Assembly (NCBI RefSeq): GCF_037201815.1
Contig: NZ_CP147407.1
Location: forward strand, 248,001 to 312,000
DNA: 64,000 nt
Direction: 5' to 3'
Source of the DNA: Metabacillus sp. FJAT-52054
Lineage (GTDB): Bacteria; Bacillota; Bacilli; Bacillales; Bacillaceae
Position 1 is the first letter of the stretch. Every line of letters begins with the position of its first letter. Positions 17,037-26,873 of this stretch are shown piece after piece. The notes under the pieces were generated by a model, which worked only from the letters and a program-made list of their open reading frames with translations, searched no databases and had not been told where the DNA came from. The position numbers were made by a program, and so were the translations under genes.

Positions 17037-18539
17037 TTGAATACAAAGTTCCAAGATCTAGGTTTAAGCGAAGGTACAATGAAGGCAATTAACAAAATGG
17101 GATTCGAAGAGGCAACTCCCATCCAGGCACAAACGATTCCACTAGGCCTTCAAGGTAAGGACATCATTGGACAGGCGCAAACCGGTACGGGTAAAACTGC
17201 TGCATTCGGTCTGCCGCTTATCGAAAAAATCAACACAGAAGATCAAAACATCCAAGCAATTATTATTGCGCCAACTCGCGAGCTTGCGGTTCAGGTATCT
17301 GAAGAGCTTTATAAATTGAGCTACTACAAGCGTGCACGCGTTCTTCCTATCTATGGAGGACAGGACATCAGCCGCCAAATCCGCGCGCTGAAGAAATACC
17401 CTCATATCATCGTAGGAACACCTGGACGTTTGCTTGACCACATTAACCGCAAAACGTTAAAACTGGAAACAGTTCATACGGTTGTATTGGATGAAGCAGA
17501 TGAAATGCTGAACATGGGATTCATCGAAGATATCGAATCCATTCTATCCAATGTGCCTGAAAATCACCAAACACTTTTGTTCTCAGCAACAATGCCGGAT
17601 CCGATCCGCCGCATCGCTGAGCGCTTCATGAAAGATCCTGAGCTTGTAAAAGTGCAGGCGAAAGAAGTAACAACTCCAAACATTACGCAATATTACATTG
17701 ATACACATGAAAAGAAAAAATTCGATGTGCTTACACGTCTTCTGGATATTCAATCTCCAGAGCTGGCAATCGTTTTCGGCCGTACAAAGCGCCGTGTTGA
17801 TGAGCTTTCCGAGGCTCTTAACCTTCGCGGATATACAGCTGAAGGAATTCACGGTGACTTGAGCCAGGCGCGCAGAATGTCTGCACTTCGTAAATTCAAG
17901 AGCGGAAACATCGATGTTCTTGTAGCGACTGACGTTGCTGCACGCGGACTGGATATTTCCGGTGTAACACATGTTTACAACTTCGATGTGCCTCAAGATC
18001 CGGAAAGCTACGTTCACCGTATTGGACGTACTGGCCGTGCAGGCAAAACAGGTATTGCGATGACGTTCATCACGCCAAGAGAAATGGATATGCTGAAAAG
18101 CATCGAGCGCACAACGAAGCGCAAAATGGATAAAATGACGCCTCCAACTCTTGATCAGGCACTTGAAGGACAGCAAACGATGACTTCTGAGAAGATCCGT
18201 TCTGTTATTGAAGAAGGAAACCTTTCCTACTATTCAAAAGCAGCAGCACAGCTTCTTGAAGAATTCGATTCCGAAGTGATTGTAGCAGCAGCGATCAAGC
18301 TTATGACAAAAGAGCCGGATCAAACTCCAATCAAATTGACGGATGAGCCTCCTGCATTCTCTAAAAGAGGCGGAAAAGGTTCAGGCGGAAACCGCAATCG
18401 CAGCAACGGCAGCTATAACAGCCAGCGCAGCGGCGGAGCAAAAAAAGGCAACCGTTCGTACAACGATAAAGGCCGTTCACAGCAAAGAAGAAGCGGCAGC
18501 GGAAGCAGCAGCAGCAAAAGCAAATCTTATTCTAACTAA
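17037..18539 (+). CDS. cshA: DEAD-box ATP-dependent RNA helicase CshA
   Basis: A 500-aa helicase of RNA degradosome, ribosome assembly and cold adaptation. Motifs: Q motif, AQTGTGKT at 47-54, [18 protein letters not shown] near 150, SAT, and [10 protein letters not shown]. The tail after about residue 425 is a Gly/Ser/Arg/Asn-rich disordered region typical of CshA. Start is TTG, 11 nt after AGGAG; an ATG overlapping the ribosome site is out of frame. Position before ydbS-ydbT matches B. subtilis cshA (ydbR). Confidence 0.97.
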   Translation: MNTKFQDLGLSEGTMKAINKMGFEEATPIQAQTIPLGLQGKDIIGQAQTGTGKTAAFGLPLIEKINTEDQNIQAIIIAPTRELAVQVSEELYKLSYYKRARVLPIYGGQDISRQIRALKKYPHIIVGTPGRLLDHINRKTLKLETVHTVVLDEADEMLNMGFIEDIESILSNVPENHQTLLFSATMPDPIRRIAERFMKDPELVKVQAKEVTTPNITQYYIDTHEKKKFDVLTRLLDIQSPELAIVFGRTKRRVDELSEALNLRGYTAEGIHGDLSQARRMSALRKFKSGNIDVLVATDVAARGLDISGVTHVYNFDVPQDPESYVHRIGRTGRAGKTGIAMTFITPREMDMLKSIERTTKRKMDKMTPPTLDQALEGQQTMTSEKIRSVIEEGNLSYYSKAAAQLLEEFDSEVIVAAAIKLMTKEPDQTPIKLTDEPPAFSKRGGKGSGGNRNRSNGSYNSQRSGGAKKGNRSYNDKGRSQQRRSGSGSSSSKSKSYSN

Positions 18540-18545
18540 TTCAGA

Positions 18546-18572
18546 AACAGCGCCTGGTGACGGGTGCTGTTT
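18546..18572 (+). terminator. terminator of cshA
   Basis: Stem AACAGCGCC pairing with GGGTGCTGTT around a 7-nt loop, followed by T7, just after the stop codon. Confidence 0.85.
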
Positions 18573-18742
18573 TTTTGCGGTTTTTCAAGAGTTTTTTCAC
18601 CCCGGGGCAGTATTGTTTTTGGGCAGTAATAGATTTTGGGGATGAATCCCATTATACTTAATTGGAAGGGAATTTTAGGATAGAGGAGCTTTGCTCTTTT
18701 TTTCAGTACTTACAGATAGCTTTTGAGAGGGGGCGGATACAA

Positions 18743-19222
18743 TTGAGAGAGAGACCGCAAAATCAAATTAGTTTGAAAGCAAAAACCGTTTGGCAAATAA
18801 CCGGCCTCATTACCTCTGCCGTTTTTATATTGGCTGACATAGGAATTGGCCTGCTTATTTATTTTCACATTTGGCCTATTTGGACGGCTGCCATTGGAAT
18901 TGCAGTGACTGCCGTTTACATGATTTTTAGCGTTTGGCTCGTTCCTATGTATAGGCAGCAATTCTGGAGGTACGAGGTTCATGAGCAAGAAATTGATTTG
19001 CAGCATGGGTGGCTCACCGTAAAAAGAACCATTATCCCGATGGTGAGAGTTCAGCACGTGGATACGAAGCAGGGGCCGCTGCTCAGAAAGTATAAGCTGG
19101 CATCTGTGGAGATTTCGACGGCCGCTACAAAACACGAAATTCCCGCTTTGGATATGGAAGAGGCAGATCGCCTAAGGGATTCCATTTCAAAACTGGCGAG
19201 GGTGACGGACGATGATGTCTGA
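18743..19222 (+). CDS. ydbS: bacterial PH-domain membrane protein YdbS
   Basis: The product is 159 aa from TTG 18743, preceded by GAGAGGGGG; this gives exactly the B. subtilis YdbS length, while the open frame runs 27 codons further upstream without a ribosome site. Two membrane helices (residues 17-40 and 45-66) are followed by a bPH2 domain with the conserved WRYEVHEQEIDLQ and MVRVQHVDTKQGPL. The last 11 nt overlap ydbT, indicating coupling. In other Bacilli the YdbS-YdbT pair contributes to resistance against certain antimicrobial compounds; the mechanism is not visible here. Confidence 0.9.
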   Translation: MRERPQNQISLKAKTVWQITGLITSAVFILADIGIGLLIYFHIWPIWTAAIGIAVTAVYMIFSVWLVPMYRQQFWRYEVHEQEIDLQHGWLTVKRTIIPMVRVQHVDTKQGPLLRKYKLASVEISTAATKHEIPALDMEEADRLRDSISKLARVTDDDV

Positions 19223-20717
19223 ACCGAAACGCCTCCATCCGGCAGCAGCCATTATTAATTTTATTAAACTGTTAAAAGAAATGATTATTCCGCTTGTCAT
19301 CTTTATTTTTGCGAACAGAGGAGATGGACTTCTTGGAGTGCTGATGTATTCGGGTGCGGGGCTTTTTTTGCTCCTGCTGATTACATTCAGTTTGATCAGG
19401 TGGCTTAAGTTCACGTACCGCATTGAAGAGGATGAGCTTCGGATAGAGCAAGGGCTTTTTGTGAAGCAAAAGCGGTTCGTTCCTGTGGAAAGAGTTCAAA
19501 CCATTAATACGAGAGCCGGAGTCATACAGCAGCTGTTCGGACTTGTCCGTTTGGAAATCGAAACAGCGAGCGGCGGGGCAGAAGCAGAAATTGAACTGAC
19601 CGCTATTTCCAAGAGTGAAGCGGCAGCGATTAAGCAGGCATTGAATGAACGGAAAAACGTAATAAAGGCGGAGAATACTGGGGACGTGCGGCTTGAGGAT
19701 CAGTCGGAACTGTTGGATGAAAAATTGACCTACAAGATGACGCAGAAGGAGCTGCTCATCGGGGCAGCGACAAGCAGCGGAATCGGCGTCGTTTTATCAG
19801 CGATATTTGCATTCGGATCTCAGCTTGATGAAGTACTTCCGGTAGATTCTATATTTAAAAGGTTTGAGTTTTTGACTCATTCAGGTGTACCGTTTCTGGC
19901 CTTTGTCATTTTTCTTGGATTTTTCATTGCCTGGCTTCTCAGTATAGCGGGAATTCTCTTGAAATATTCCGGGTTTAAGCTTGAAAAAGCAGGAGATGAA
20001 TTCGTCATATCACGGGGGCTGATTGAAAAAAACCAGCTTACAATTCCGATAAGGCGAATTCAGGCAGTGAAAATTACGGAAAATCCGCTGAGGCAGCCTC
20101 TTGGCTATGCCACCGTACAGCTCATATGTGCGAGCGGCAAGGCAGATAATGACGGCCTCTCAGCAGCCATTTTTCCATTTGTTAAAACAAAGGAAGCTGT
20201 GAAGCTGCTTGAGGAATTTCTTCCTGAATATACGTACAGCATGGAAAAAATCTCTGTTCCTAAGAGAGCGTTAAGAAAATACGTCTTTAGGTATACGTGG
20301 CCTTCCCTTATTCCTGCTGGGATTTTGATTTTCCTGTTTCCGCACTGGGGATGGTTTTCGCTTATTCTAATCCCGTTGTTTGCTTTGTTTGGTTTCTGGG
20401 CTCATAAAGATTCGGGGTATCGAATAGGTGGGGAGCAGCTGACCCTCCATGCAAGGGCAATCAGCAAATACTCCGTTGTTTTGCCTAAAAAGAGAATGCA
20501 GCAGATGCAGATTACCCAAAGTGTTTTTCAAAAGCAGGGAGATCTTGCAACAGCCGGGACTTCTGTTATGTCTAATGTATTTGGAGCCCATTTCTCGGTA
20601 AAGGACCTGGAGCTTGAAGACGGCAGCCGGATTTATGATTGGTATTCAAATCGTCGTCTATCAAGTGATGCTGGCGATGATACCAATAACAGCCAGCAGG
20701 ACGATGACCGCGATTAA
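19212..20717 (+). CDS. ydbT: PH-domain membrane protein YdbT
   Basis: A 501-aa protein with repeated bPH2 domains, each following a pair of membrane helices. PH strands are recognisable at FTYRIEEDELRIEQGLF (about 60), LEKAGDEFVISRGLIEKN (about 255) and GYRIGGEQLTLHARAIS (about 400), with VERVQTIN, IRRIQAVKI and KKRMQQMQI as the repeated second motif. Overlaps ydbS by 11 nt. The final 57 nt overlap the convergent rhomboid gene. Acts with YdbS at the cytoplasmic membrane. Confidence 0.9.
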   Translation: MMSEPKRLHPAAAIINFIKLLKEMIIPLVIFIFANRGDGLLGVLMYSGAGLFLLLLITFSLIRWLKFTYRIEEDELRIEQGLFVKQKRFVPVERVQTINTRAGVIQQLFGLVRLEIETASGGAEAEIELTAISKSEAAAIKQALNERKNVIKAENTGDVRLEDQSELLDEKLTYKMTQKELLIGAATSSGIGVVLSAIFAFGSQLDEVLPVDSIFKRFEFLTHSGVPFLAFVIFLGFFIAWLLSIAGILLKYSGFKLEKAGDEFVISRGLIEKNQLTIPIRRIQAVKITENPLRQPLGYATVQLICASGKADNDGLSAAIFPFVKTKEAVKLLEEFLPEYTYSMEKISVPKRALRKYVFRYTWPSLIPAGILIFLFPHWGWFSLILIPLFALFGFWAHKDSGYRIGGEQLTLHARAISKYSVVLPKKRMQQMQITQSVFQKQGDLATAGTSVMSNVFGAHFSVKDLELEDGSRIYDWYSNRRLSSDAGDDTNNSQQDDDRD

Positions 20718-21374
20718 AATGGTTTTCCGGTCCCATTTAACTGGCTTTGCGCGTTTGCTTTCACTATAAAAAGTATAGTGGGCAAACGCTTCTTTTTTTA
20801 GAAGGATGGCAGCCAGTCCAAATCCGGCAGCCAATCCGAAAAAATGAGCGACAGTATTGGTGGAAGGGGAAAAGAATGAAGTGAGAAGGCTTAAGGCTAG
20901 AATAATAACAAGCACTTGCGCATTTGCCTGACTCATTCTGCTTTTTCGGAAAAAGGCCATAAACAGATAACAGCCGAACAAACCGAAAATAGCTCCGGAA
21001 GCCCCGACGTGGCTGTAATCAGGAGGCTGAATGAAATAGGTGGCCGCATTTCCGGCGATGCCTGATCCGAAATAAATCAGTGCGAAACGCCCTTTTTTAA
21101 GCATTTCTTCCAAGGCAGGAGCGAATAAGATAAGGGACAGAGTATTGAAAAACAAATGGGTAAAGCTCGCGTGAAGGAAAATGGGTGTAATCAGTCTCCA
21201 CCACTGTCCGTCTGATATGGCGGCATTGAATCCATCAGCTTGTGAAAACCAGTAAGGGGCATCCTTGAATGGAAGGGAAAAAAATGCCCATAGAAGGACC
21301 TGCAGTCCTATAATGAAGGTGGTCAGCGGAAATTTGGCCATGAATGAAGAAAAGCTTTCAGTTCGGATAAACAC
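20661..21374 (-). CDS. ydcA: rhomboid-family intramembrane serine protease YdcA
   Basis: A 237-aa integral membrane protein with six predicted helices. The catalytic Ser126 lies in GASGAIFG and the partner His177 in TVAHFFG; the HASFTHLFFN motif around residue 70 is typical of active rhomboids. Start GTG is 9 nt after AGGAGG. The gene lies between ydbT and acpS, as I recall for B. subtilis ydcA, and overlaps ydbT by 57 nt at the 3' ends. Substrates are unknown. Confidence 0.9.
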   Translation of the reverse strand: MFIRTESFSSFMAKFPLTTFIIGLQVLLWAFFSLPFKDAPYWFSQADGFNAAISDGQWWRLITPIFLHASFTHLFFNTLSLILFAPALEEMLKKGRFALIYFGSGIAGNAATYFIQPPDYSHVGASGAIFGLFGCYLFMAFFRKSRMSQANAQVLVIILALSLLTSFFSPSTNTVAHFFGLAAGFGLAAILLKKEAFAHYTFYSESKRAKPVKWDRKTILIAVIVLLAVIGIIASIT

Positions 21375-21458
21375 TCGGACCCGCCTCCTTTAGATGTTTA
21401 GTTCATTTATATGGAACGGGACAATGAATAGTACAAGGGAATTGGAAAGGAGAATTGG

Positions 21459-21824
21459 ATGATAACGGGGATTGGGTTAGATATAGTAGATATGGAAAGA
21501 ATTCGGGCTCTGGAAAATCGTCACCCGCGCTTTCCGCAAAGAATACTTGGCAAAGAAGAATGGCTGATTTATGAACAGTTAACAGGTGTCCGCAAAACGG
21601 AATTTCTGGCGGGCAGGTTTGCCTGCAAGGAAGCTTTTGCAAAGGCGTCCGGTCTTGGAATCGGAAAATCCCTTAGCTTTCAAGACATTCAAATAGTTAA
21701 AGAAAAAAGCGGAAAGCCCGCTGTTATAGCCTCCGGATTCAGCGATGCAAGGATTTTGGTCTCCATTACCCATACGAAGGAATATGCCGCCGCCCAGATT
21801 ATCATGGAAAGCCTGTCAAGCTAG
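21459..21824 (+). CDS. acpS: holo-[acyl-carrier-protein] synthase
   Basis: A 121-aa AcpS that transfers 4'-phosphopantetheine from CoA to acyl carrier protein. Signature GIGLDIVDMERI at the N-terminus and FLAGRFACKEAFAKASG near residue 50 contain the Mg-binding Asp and Glu. The C-terminal SITHTKEYAAA is also conserved. GGAGAAT precedes the ATG. It is followed by ydcC and alr as in B. subtilis. Confidence 0.96.
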   Translation: MITGIGLDIVDMERIRALENRHPRFPQRILGKEEWLIYEQLTGVRKTEFLAGRFACKEAFAKASGLGIGKSLSFQDIQIVKEKSGKPAVIASGFSDARILVSITHTKEYAAAQIIMESLSS

Positions 21825-21939
21825 TCTGCATATTCACCCGGTCTGTCTCATATATTTGTATCGGAATGGGAGAGACAAGTGTTTTGGCACTGTTTTTCTT
21901 ACACTTTATTGTGAGATAAAGCAAAGGGGCTGAAAAAGG

Positions 21940-22950
21940 GTGAAAAGAAGCTTAAGTTTGTTGCTGGTAGGGCTGATAGCTGTCTTTCTAATGTCTGCCT
22001 GCGGAAACAAATCCCAGAATGACGTAGTGAAAGGGCTGGATAAGAAGGTTGAGGATACTGAAAGCTATAAAACGAAAGCGAAAATGACGCTTCAGACAGG
22101 CAGTGAACCTCAAGTCTATGATGTGGAAATCTGGTACAAGGAACCTTCCTTCTACCGTGTAAACCTGAAGAATCCAGCGAAAGAGCAAAGCCAGATGATC
22201 TTGCGCAATGAGGAAGGCGTTTATGTCCTGACACCTTCTCTCAACAAAAGCTTCCGTTTCCAAAGCGACTGGCCGAAAAACAGCAGCCAGGCGTACCTAT
22301 TCGAATCTTTAGTGAAAGATATTGTTTCTGACAAAGCAGCGATCTTTAAAGCGACGGAAAAGCAGTATGTATTTGAAACGAAAACCAACTATCAAAACAA
22401 TTCCATGCTGCCGATGCAGGAAATAACGTTTAATAAGAAGGATTTGTCACCTGCAAGCGTGAAAGTGATGGATCCGGATCGCAACGCCCTGGTCACGGTC
22501 GAATTTAAAGACTTTGAATTCAACCCCTCCTTCGATAAAGACTCCTTCAATATGGAGAAAAACATGTCATTCGGTATGATGGACCTTCCGGCTGCCGCAC
22601 CGGTAGACAAGGAGCCTTTTGCTGTTAAATATCCGATGGAAATGCCGGAGGGAGTCAAGCTGATTCAGGAAAAAGAGCTTGAAACAAACAATGGCAAACG
22701 AATTGTTATGACGTTTGCAGGCAAGAAGAACTTTACGATGATTCAGGAAAGAGCCAGTGTATCCTCTTCAGCCAAGGCTGTGACGGTCAATGGGGATCCG
22801 GCCGATTTAGGGTTTACAGTTGGTGCAATTAACGAAAATTCCATCACCTGGACTGCCGAGGGAGTGGAGTACATGATTGCATCAGAGGATATGACTCCTG
22901 ACGAAATGATGAATGCAGCGAGGTCGGTTCAAGGACAAACTGCAAAATGA
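21940..22950 (+). CDS. ydcC: LolA-like lipoprotein YdcC
   Basis: A 336-aa lipoprotein starting at GTG. The signal peptide ends in lipobox LMSAC, Cys21. The mature part (LDKKVEDTESYKTKAKMTLQTG, in which VEIWYKEPSFYRV follows) has the LolA/LolB-like beta fold known for YdcC/RsgI-associated proteins. The equivalent B. subtilis gene is described as sporulation-related. It lies between acpS and alr. A terminator follows. Membrane-anchored, extracytoplasmic; ligand unknown. Confidence 0.85.
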   Translation: MKRSLSLLLVGLIAVFLMSACGNKSQNDVVKGLDKKVEDTESYKTKAKMTLQTGSEPQVYDVEIWYKEPSFYRVNLKNPAKEQSQMILRNEEGVYVLTPSLNKSFRFQSDWPKNSSQAYLFESLVKDIVSDKAAIFKATEKQYVFETKTNYQNNSMLPMQEITFNKKDLSPASVKVMDPDRNALVTVEFKDFEFNPSFDKDSFNMEKNMSFGMMDLPAAAPVDKEPFAVKYPMEMPEGVKLIQEKELETNNGKRIVMTFAGKKNFTMIQERASVSSSAKAVTVNGDPADLGFTVGAINENSITWTAEGVEYMIASEDMTPDEMMNAARSVQGQTAK

Positions 22951-22960
22951 TGCGAAAACA

Positions 22961-22983
22961 GGAAGGTGCGATTCGCACCTTCC
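22961..22983 (+). terminator. terminator of ydcC
   Basis: Perfect 10-bp stem GGAAGGTGCG/CGCACCTTCC, 3-nt loop, then TTAAATTTT. Confidence 0.85.
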
Positions 22984-23021
22984 TTAAATTTTGTATAGGG
23001 GTACACCTTCCTGTAATCCGT

Positions 23022-23051
23022 TTGACAAGAGCCTGTTCATAGTCGGATAAT
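23022..23051 (+). promoter_or_regulatory. sigma-A promoter of alr
   Basis: TTGACA, 18-nt spacer, GATAAT, located 39 nt upstream of the alr start and after the ydcC terminator. Confidence 0.6.
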
Positions 23052-23089
23052 CTTCTATAGCATGAATTTTGTCAGAGGATGTGTAGGGA

Positions 23090-24250
23090 ATGAGTGAGGA
23101 TCTTACTTTTTATCGGGATACTTGGGCGGAAATTAATTTAGACGCCATTGAATATAATGTAAAGAGCATGATTCAGCATCTTGGCCGGGATGGTAAAGTA
23201 ATTGCGGTCGTCAAAGCAAATGCATACGGGCACGGAGATTATGAGGTGGCTGAAACAGCTATTAAGGCGGGAGCTGATATGCTCGCCGTTGCATTTGTGG
23301 ATGAAGGAATAGCGCTTCGGAAAAAAGGGATGCGTTCGCCGATTCTTGTCCTTGGAGCATCACGGCCTGAAGATGTGCAAATCAGCATCGATTATGATCT
23401 TACACTGACTGCGGTATCTCTCGATTGGGTTATGCAGGCAGAAAAATATGCAGCTGACGGGGAGCTTGCTTTCCATATTAAGCTGGATACAGGAATGGGA
23501 CGCCTTGGCATCACAAAGAGAGAAGAGCTGGAGGCTGTCATTGAGTTTGCATGCACATCTGCCCATCTGAAACTTGGCGGGATTTTCACGCATTTCGCAA
23601 CGGCTGATGAACTGGATTCTGATTACGCGGAATATCAGTTTGCAGCATTTGAAAAACTGATCGATGGGATCGCTTATCCGGAGTGGATGATTCATTGCGC
23701 AAACAGCGCGGCAGGACTTAGATTTCCCGGACGGATATTCAATACTGTAAGGCTTGGAATTTCCATGTATGGCCTTGCCCCTTCCATGGAGCTCAAAGAA
23801 AATTTGCCTTATCCATTGGAGGAAGCCCTGTCCCTTCATACAAAACTGGTTCACGTTAAAAAAATAGCAAAAGGTGAAAAGGTCAGCTATGGGGCAGCCT
23901 ATACAGCGGAAGAAGATGAATGGATCGGAACGCTTCCTGTCGGATATGCCGACGGATGGATTCGGCGTCTTAAGGATTCCGAGGTGCTTGCTGACGGAAT
24001 GAGGGTGCCGATTGTCGGCAGAATCTGCATGGATCAGTGCATGATTCGACTTCCTCGAAAAATGCCGATTGGAACACAAGTTACCCTGATTGGAAGACAA
24101 TCAGAAGAATATATTCCCATTGATGAGATTGCCGGGCGTCTGGAAACCATCAATTACGAAGTTCCTTGTATTTTGTCGGCCAGAGTCCCCCGTATGTTTT
24201 TGCGAAATAAGAGTATAATGGAAGTTAGGAACCCCATTATCCAATCATAA
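23090..24250 (+). CDS. alr: alanine racemase
   Basis: This 386-aa PLP enzyme converts L-Ala to D-Ala for cell-wall synthesis. The PLP lysine is Lys42 in VVKANAYGHG. The catalytic tyrosine is in KVSYGAAYTAEE at about residue 270. GRICMDQCMI near 310 is also diagnostic. Its location upstream of the ndoAI-ndoA pair matches B. subtilis alrA. A TTGACA-type promoter separates it from ydcC. Confidence 0.97.
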   Translation: MSEDLTFYRDTWAEINLDAIEYNVKSMIQHLGRDGKVIAVVKANAYGHGDYEVAETAIKAGADMLAVAFVDEGIALRKKGMRSPILVLGASRPEDVQISIDYDLTLTAVSLDWVMQAEKYAADGELAFHIKLDTGMGRLGITKREELEAVIEFACTSAHLKLGGIFTHFATADELDSDYAEYQFAAFEKLIDGIAYPEWMIHCANSAAGLRFPGRIFNTVRLGISMYGLAPSMELKENLPYPLEEALSLHTKLVHVKKIAKGEKVSYGAAYTAEEDEWIGTLPVGYADGWIRRLKDSEVLADGMRVPIVGRICMDQCMIRLPRKMPIGTQVTLIGRQSEEYIPIDEIAGRLETINYEVPCILSARVPRMFLRNKSIMEVRNPIIQS

Positions 24251-24321
24251 TCAGCTAAAAAAAGGCTGATAGATGGGGATTAATCATACTTGAGGCATTA
24301 AGAGATTATTTAGAAAATAGT

Positions 24322-24349
24322 TTGCTTCTCGCATCAATAGTGGTATGAT
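24322..24349 (+). promoter_or_regulatory. probable promoter of ndoAI-ndoA
   Basis: TTGCTT, 16-nt spacer, TATGAT in the alr-ndoAI gap. Confidence 0.5.
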
Positions 24350-24400
24350 TGACTATGGAATGGAATAACGGGTGTGCAAGTTTGGTGGAGGTGTATGTTT

Positions 24401-24682
24401 GTGTCTGAATCCAGCGCAACGACTGAAATTATGATCCGCTTACCGCAGACATTAGTGTCAGAATTGGACAGTCTTGTCAAACAAGAGAACGGAAATCGAA
24501 GCGAGCTTATTTATCAGGCGACAAAAATGTATCTTCGTGAACGCAAAAAGCGCCAAATTCGTGAATCCATGAGACGCGGATACATGGAAATGGCCAAGAT
24601 TAACCTCAATATTGCTTCCGAAGCTTTCATGGCAGAATCAGAGGCTGATCATACCGTAGACCGCTTAGTAAGCGGAGGTTGA
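24401..24682 (+). CDS. ndoAI: antitoxin EndoAI (ribbon-helix-helix)
   Basis: Choosing GTG 24401, which has GGAGG 9 nt upstream, gives 93 aa, the length of B. subtilis YdcD/EndoAI; an ATG two codons earlier is too close to the ribosome site. The N-terminal [17 protein letters not shown] is a ribbon-helix-helix DNA-binding domain. The C-terminal part from [23 protein letters not shown] residues to RLVSGG is the toxin-binding tail. It neutralises EndoA and probably represses its own promoter. Four bases separate it from the toxin gene. Confidence 0.95.
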   Translation: MSESSATTEIMIRLPQTLVSELDSLVKQENGNRSELIYQATKMYLRERKKRQIRESMRRGYMEMAKINLNIASEAFMAESEADHTVDRLVSGG

Positions 24683-24686
24683 TCCT

Positions 24687-25037
24687 TTGATTGTTAAACG
24701 CGGCGACGTTTATTTTGCTGACTTATCTCCTGTGGTGGGTTCTGAACAGGGAGGCGTTCGTCCAGTTTTAATCATTCAAAACGATATCGGCAACCGGTTT
24801 AGCCCCACTGTCATTGTTGCAGCTATTACTGCCCAAATCCAAAAGGCGAAATTGCCGACTCATGTCGAGATTGACGCAAAACGCTATGGCTTTGAACGGG
24901 ACTCTGTTATTTTGCTGGAGCAAATCCGGACAATCGACAAACAGCGACTAACCGATAAGATTACTCATCTTGATGATGAAATGATGGATAAAGTGGATGA
25001 AGCCTTGCAGATAAGCCTCGGACTTATTGATTTTTAA
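24687..25037 (+). CDS. ndoA: mRNA interferase EndoA (MazF/PemK family)
   Basis: A 116-aa MazF-type toxin. The N-terminus [21 protein letters not shown] and [10 protein letters not shown] carry the conserved catalytic Arg and fold residues; [11 protein letters not shown] follows with the catalytic Thr region. The family cleaves mRNA at UACAU in B. subtilis. Start is TTG, 8 nt after GGAGG inside the antitoxin 3' end. The cassette lies directly upstream of the sigB operon, the conserved Bacillus arrangement. Confidence 0.96.
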   Translation: MIVKRGDVYFADLSPVVGSEQGGVRPVLIIQNDIGNRFSPTVIVAAITAQIQKAKLPTHVEIDAKRYGFERDSVILLEQIRTIDKQRLTDKITHLDDEMMDKVDEALQISLGLIDF

Positions 25038-25052
25038 TCGAATACCCAAAAT

Positions 25053-25089
25053 AAAAAGGGAGTTGCTATATCCAGCGGCTCCCTTTTTA
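25053..25089 (+). terminator. terminator of ndoA
   Basis: Stem AAAAAGGGAG/CTCCCTTTTT with a 16-nt loop and T-rich tail, 16 nt after the stop. Confidence 0.8.
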
Positions 25090-25203
25090 TTTTATAATGA
25101 AAATAATTAGACACAGACTGTTATACCGGGGATGAGAGCGAAACCCACAACTTGGAAACTCCTTTTCGCCGGCACATTCCTTTTTTTTGTTTACATAAAT
25201 AGG

Positions 25204-25209
25204 TATAAT
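25204..25209 (+). promoter_or_regulatory. possible -10 of the sigB-operon upstream promoter
   Basis: TATAAT 49 nt before rsbRA; only T-rich sequence (TTTTTT) stands at the -35 distance, so the promoter call is weak. The 220-bp gap after ndoA shows nothing else. Confidence 0.35.
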
Positions 25210-25257
25210 GTGATGAGTGTATATATAATAGATTTTAGGGAATAAGGGGGGATTTAC

Positions 25258-26094
25258 ATGAATCAGGAATACAACCCGATTTTAGCATTTTTACGCGAGA
25301 ATCAGACGGAGATTGCAGAAAGTTGGTTTGCAGCTCTTAAGGAATTGGATGACCGTAAATATTCAGAACTCATGTCGGATTCTGCTTATATGAATACAGC
25401 GCAGGATTTCATCAATGTTCTGCTTCAGCATATGGAGGGAACCGCTGAGAACCATGATCAGCTAGTAACCAACTTTTCTTCCCGACTTGTACAAGCCGGC
25501 TGGTCGCTGACCTTTATTACAAAAGGTGTTAAGCAGCTGGGGCTTATTATCTTTTCAAAGATGACGGAAGATGCTGCCGAAGAGGACAAGATGAAATTGG
25601 TTTGGGAGTTTGACCAAAATTTTTCTCCGCTCACAGAAGAACTTCTGCTGGAATATGCCGCTTCATGGGAAAGAACTGTTTCGCTTCAGAAAATAGCGCT
25701 TCAGGAACTATCCGCCCCGCTTATTCCTGTATTTGAACATATAACCGTGATGCCCCTGGTGGGAACGATTGATACAGAAAGAGCCAAACGCATCATGGAA
25801 AATCTGCTGGATGGTGTTGTGAAGCACCGTTCTCAAGTCGTATTAATTGATATAACCGGGGTTCCGGTAGTGGATACGATGGTCGCCCACCACATAATTC
25901 AGGCTTCCGAGGCAGTGCGCCTTGTGGGAGCAAAATGTCTTCTTGTCGGCATTCGTCCTGAAATTGCCCAGACCATTGTGAATCTTGGAATCAACCTGAA
26001 TCAGATTACAACGAAGAACTCACTTCAAAAAGGTATTGAAGCTGCGTTGGAAATGACAAATAGAAATATCGTCTCAACGGGGGAATTAGTATGA
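25258..26094 (+). CDS. rsbRA: stressosome protein RsbRA
   Basis: A 278-aa protein: N-terminal non-haem globin-like sensor domain (residues 1-135) and C-terminal STAS domain. The two phosphorylatable threonines are visible as Thr173 (GTIDTERA) and Thr207 (VVDTMVAHH), corresponding to Thr171 and Thr205 of B. subtilis. With RsbS it builds the megadalton stressosome that holds RsbT until environmental stress. The start follows AAGGGGGG. Overlaps rsbS by 4 nt. Confidence 0.95.
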   Translation: MNQEYNPILAFLRENQTEIAESWFAALKELDDRKYSELMSDSAYMNTAQDFINVLLQHMEGTAENHDQLVTNFSSRLVQAGWSLTFITKGVKQLGLIIFSKMTEDAAEEDKMKLVWEFDQNFSPLTEELLLEYAASWERTVSLQKIALQELSAPLIPVFEHITVMPLVGTIDTERAKRIMENLLDGVVKHRSQVVLIDITGVPVVDTMVAHHIIQASEAVRLVGAKCLLVGIRPEIAQTIVNLGINLNQITTKNSLQKGIEAALEMTNRNIVSTGELV

Positions 26095-26456
26095 GAACGC
26101 CAAGAATACCCATTTTAAAATTGAAAGATTGCCTTCTCATTTCAATTCAATGGGAATTGGACGATCAGACTGCTCTGCAATTTCAGGAAGATCTTCTTCA
26201 TAAAATTCATGAAACGGGTGCCAACGGAGTCGTGATTGATTTGACTTCTGTTGATGTCATCGATTCATTTATTGCGAAGGTACTTGGAGATGTGATCAGC
26301 ATGTCCAAGCTAATGGGTGCTACAGTCGTTCTTACAGGTATTCAGCCTGCAGTAGCGATCACTCTAATCGAGCTCGGCATTCAGCTTGAAGACGTGAAGA
26401 CCGCATTAGATTTAGAAAAAGGACTTGAGACACTTCAGCAGGAATTGGGGGAATAG
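26091..26456 (+). CDS. rsbS: stressosome scaffold RsbS
   Basis: A 121-aa single STAS-domain protein. Phosphorylation site Ser59 is in [10 protein letters not shown]. It forms the stressosome core with RsbR and releases RsbT when phosphorylated by it. ATGA overlap with rsbRA and a 3-nt gap to rsbT mark the compact operon. Confidence 0.96.
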   Translation: MRTPRIPILKLKDCLLISIQWELDDQTALQFQEDLLHKIHETGANGVVIDLTSVDVIDSFIAKVLGDVISMSKLMGATVVLTGIQPAVAITLIELGIQLEDVKTALDLEKGLETLQQELGE

Positions 26457-26459
26457 CCA

Positions 26460-26861
26460 ATGGACAACCAATCCTGTGTAAAAATAGTGACGGAATGGGA
26501 TATCGTTGCAGCACGCCAGCTTGGGCGCAACGTAGCGAAAGAGCTTGGTTTCGGAACTGTAGACCAGGCGAGAATTACCACCGCCATATCTGAATTGGCA
26601 AGAAACATTTATTTATACGCTGGCCAGGGCCAGCTTTGCATAGAACAGATAGAAGAGTACGGAAAAAGAGGACTGAAAATAATAGCCATTGATAGTGGTC
26701 CCGGAATTCCTGATATTCGCAAAGTCATGGAAGACGGCTTTTCAACTTCAGGAGGACTCGGTGCCGGATTGCCAGGTGTAAAACGGCTGATGGATGAGTT
26801 TAACATTCAGTCTGCTTCTGGGGAAGGGACCGACATACGAGCGGTCAAATGGCTTCGCTAG
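26460..26861 (+). CDS. rsbT: serine-protein kinase RsbT
   Basis: This 133-aa GHKL-fold kinase has the N box ISELARNIYLYA near residue 43, the G1 box AIDSGPGIPD near 78 and the G2 box GLGAGLPGVKRLMDEF near 100. It phosphorylates RsbS and RsbR, then leaves the stressosome and activates the RsbU phosphatase. Ribosome site TTGGGGGAA lies in the rsbS end. Confidence 0.96.
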   Translation: MDNQSCVKIVTEWDIVAARQLGRNVAKELGFGTVDQARITTAISELARNIYLYAGQGQLCIEQIEEYGKRGLKIIAIDSGPGIPDIRKVMEDGFSTSGGLGAGLPGVKRLMDEFNIQSASGEGTDIRAVKWLR

Positions 26862-26873
26862 GAGGCTGGCCTT

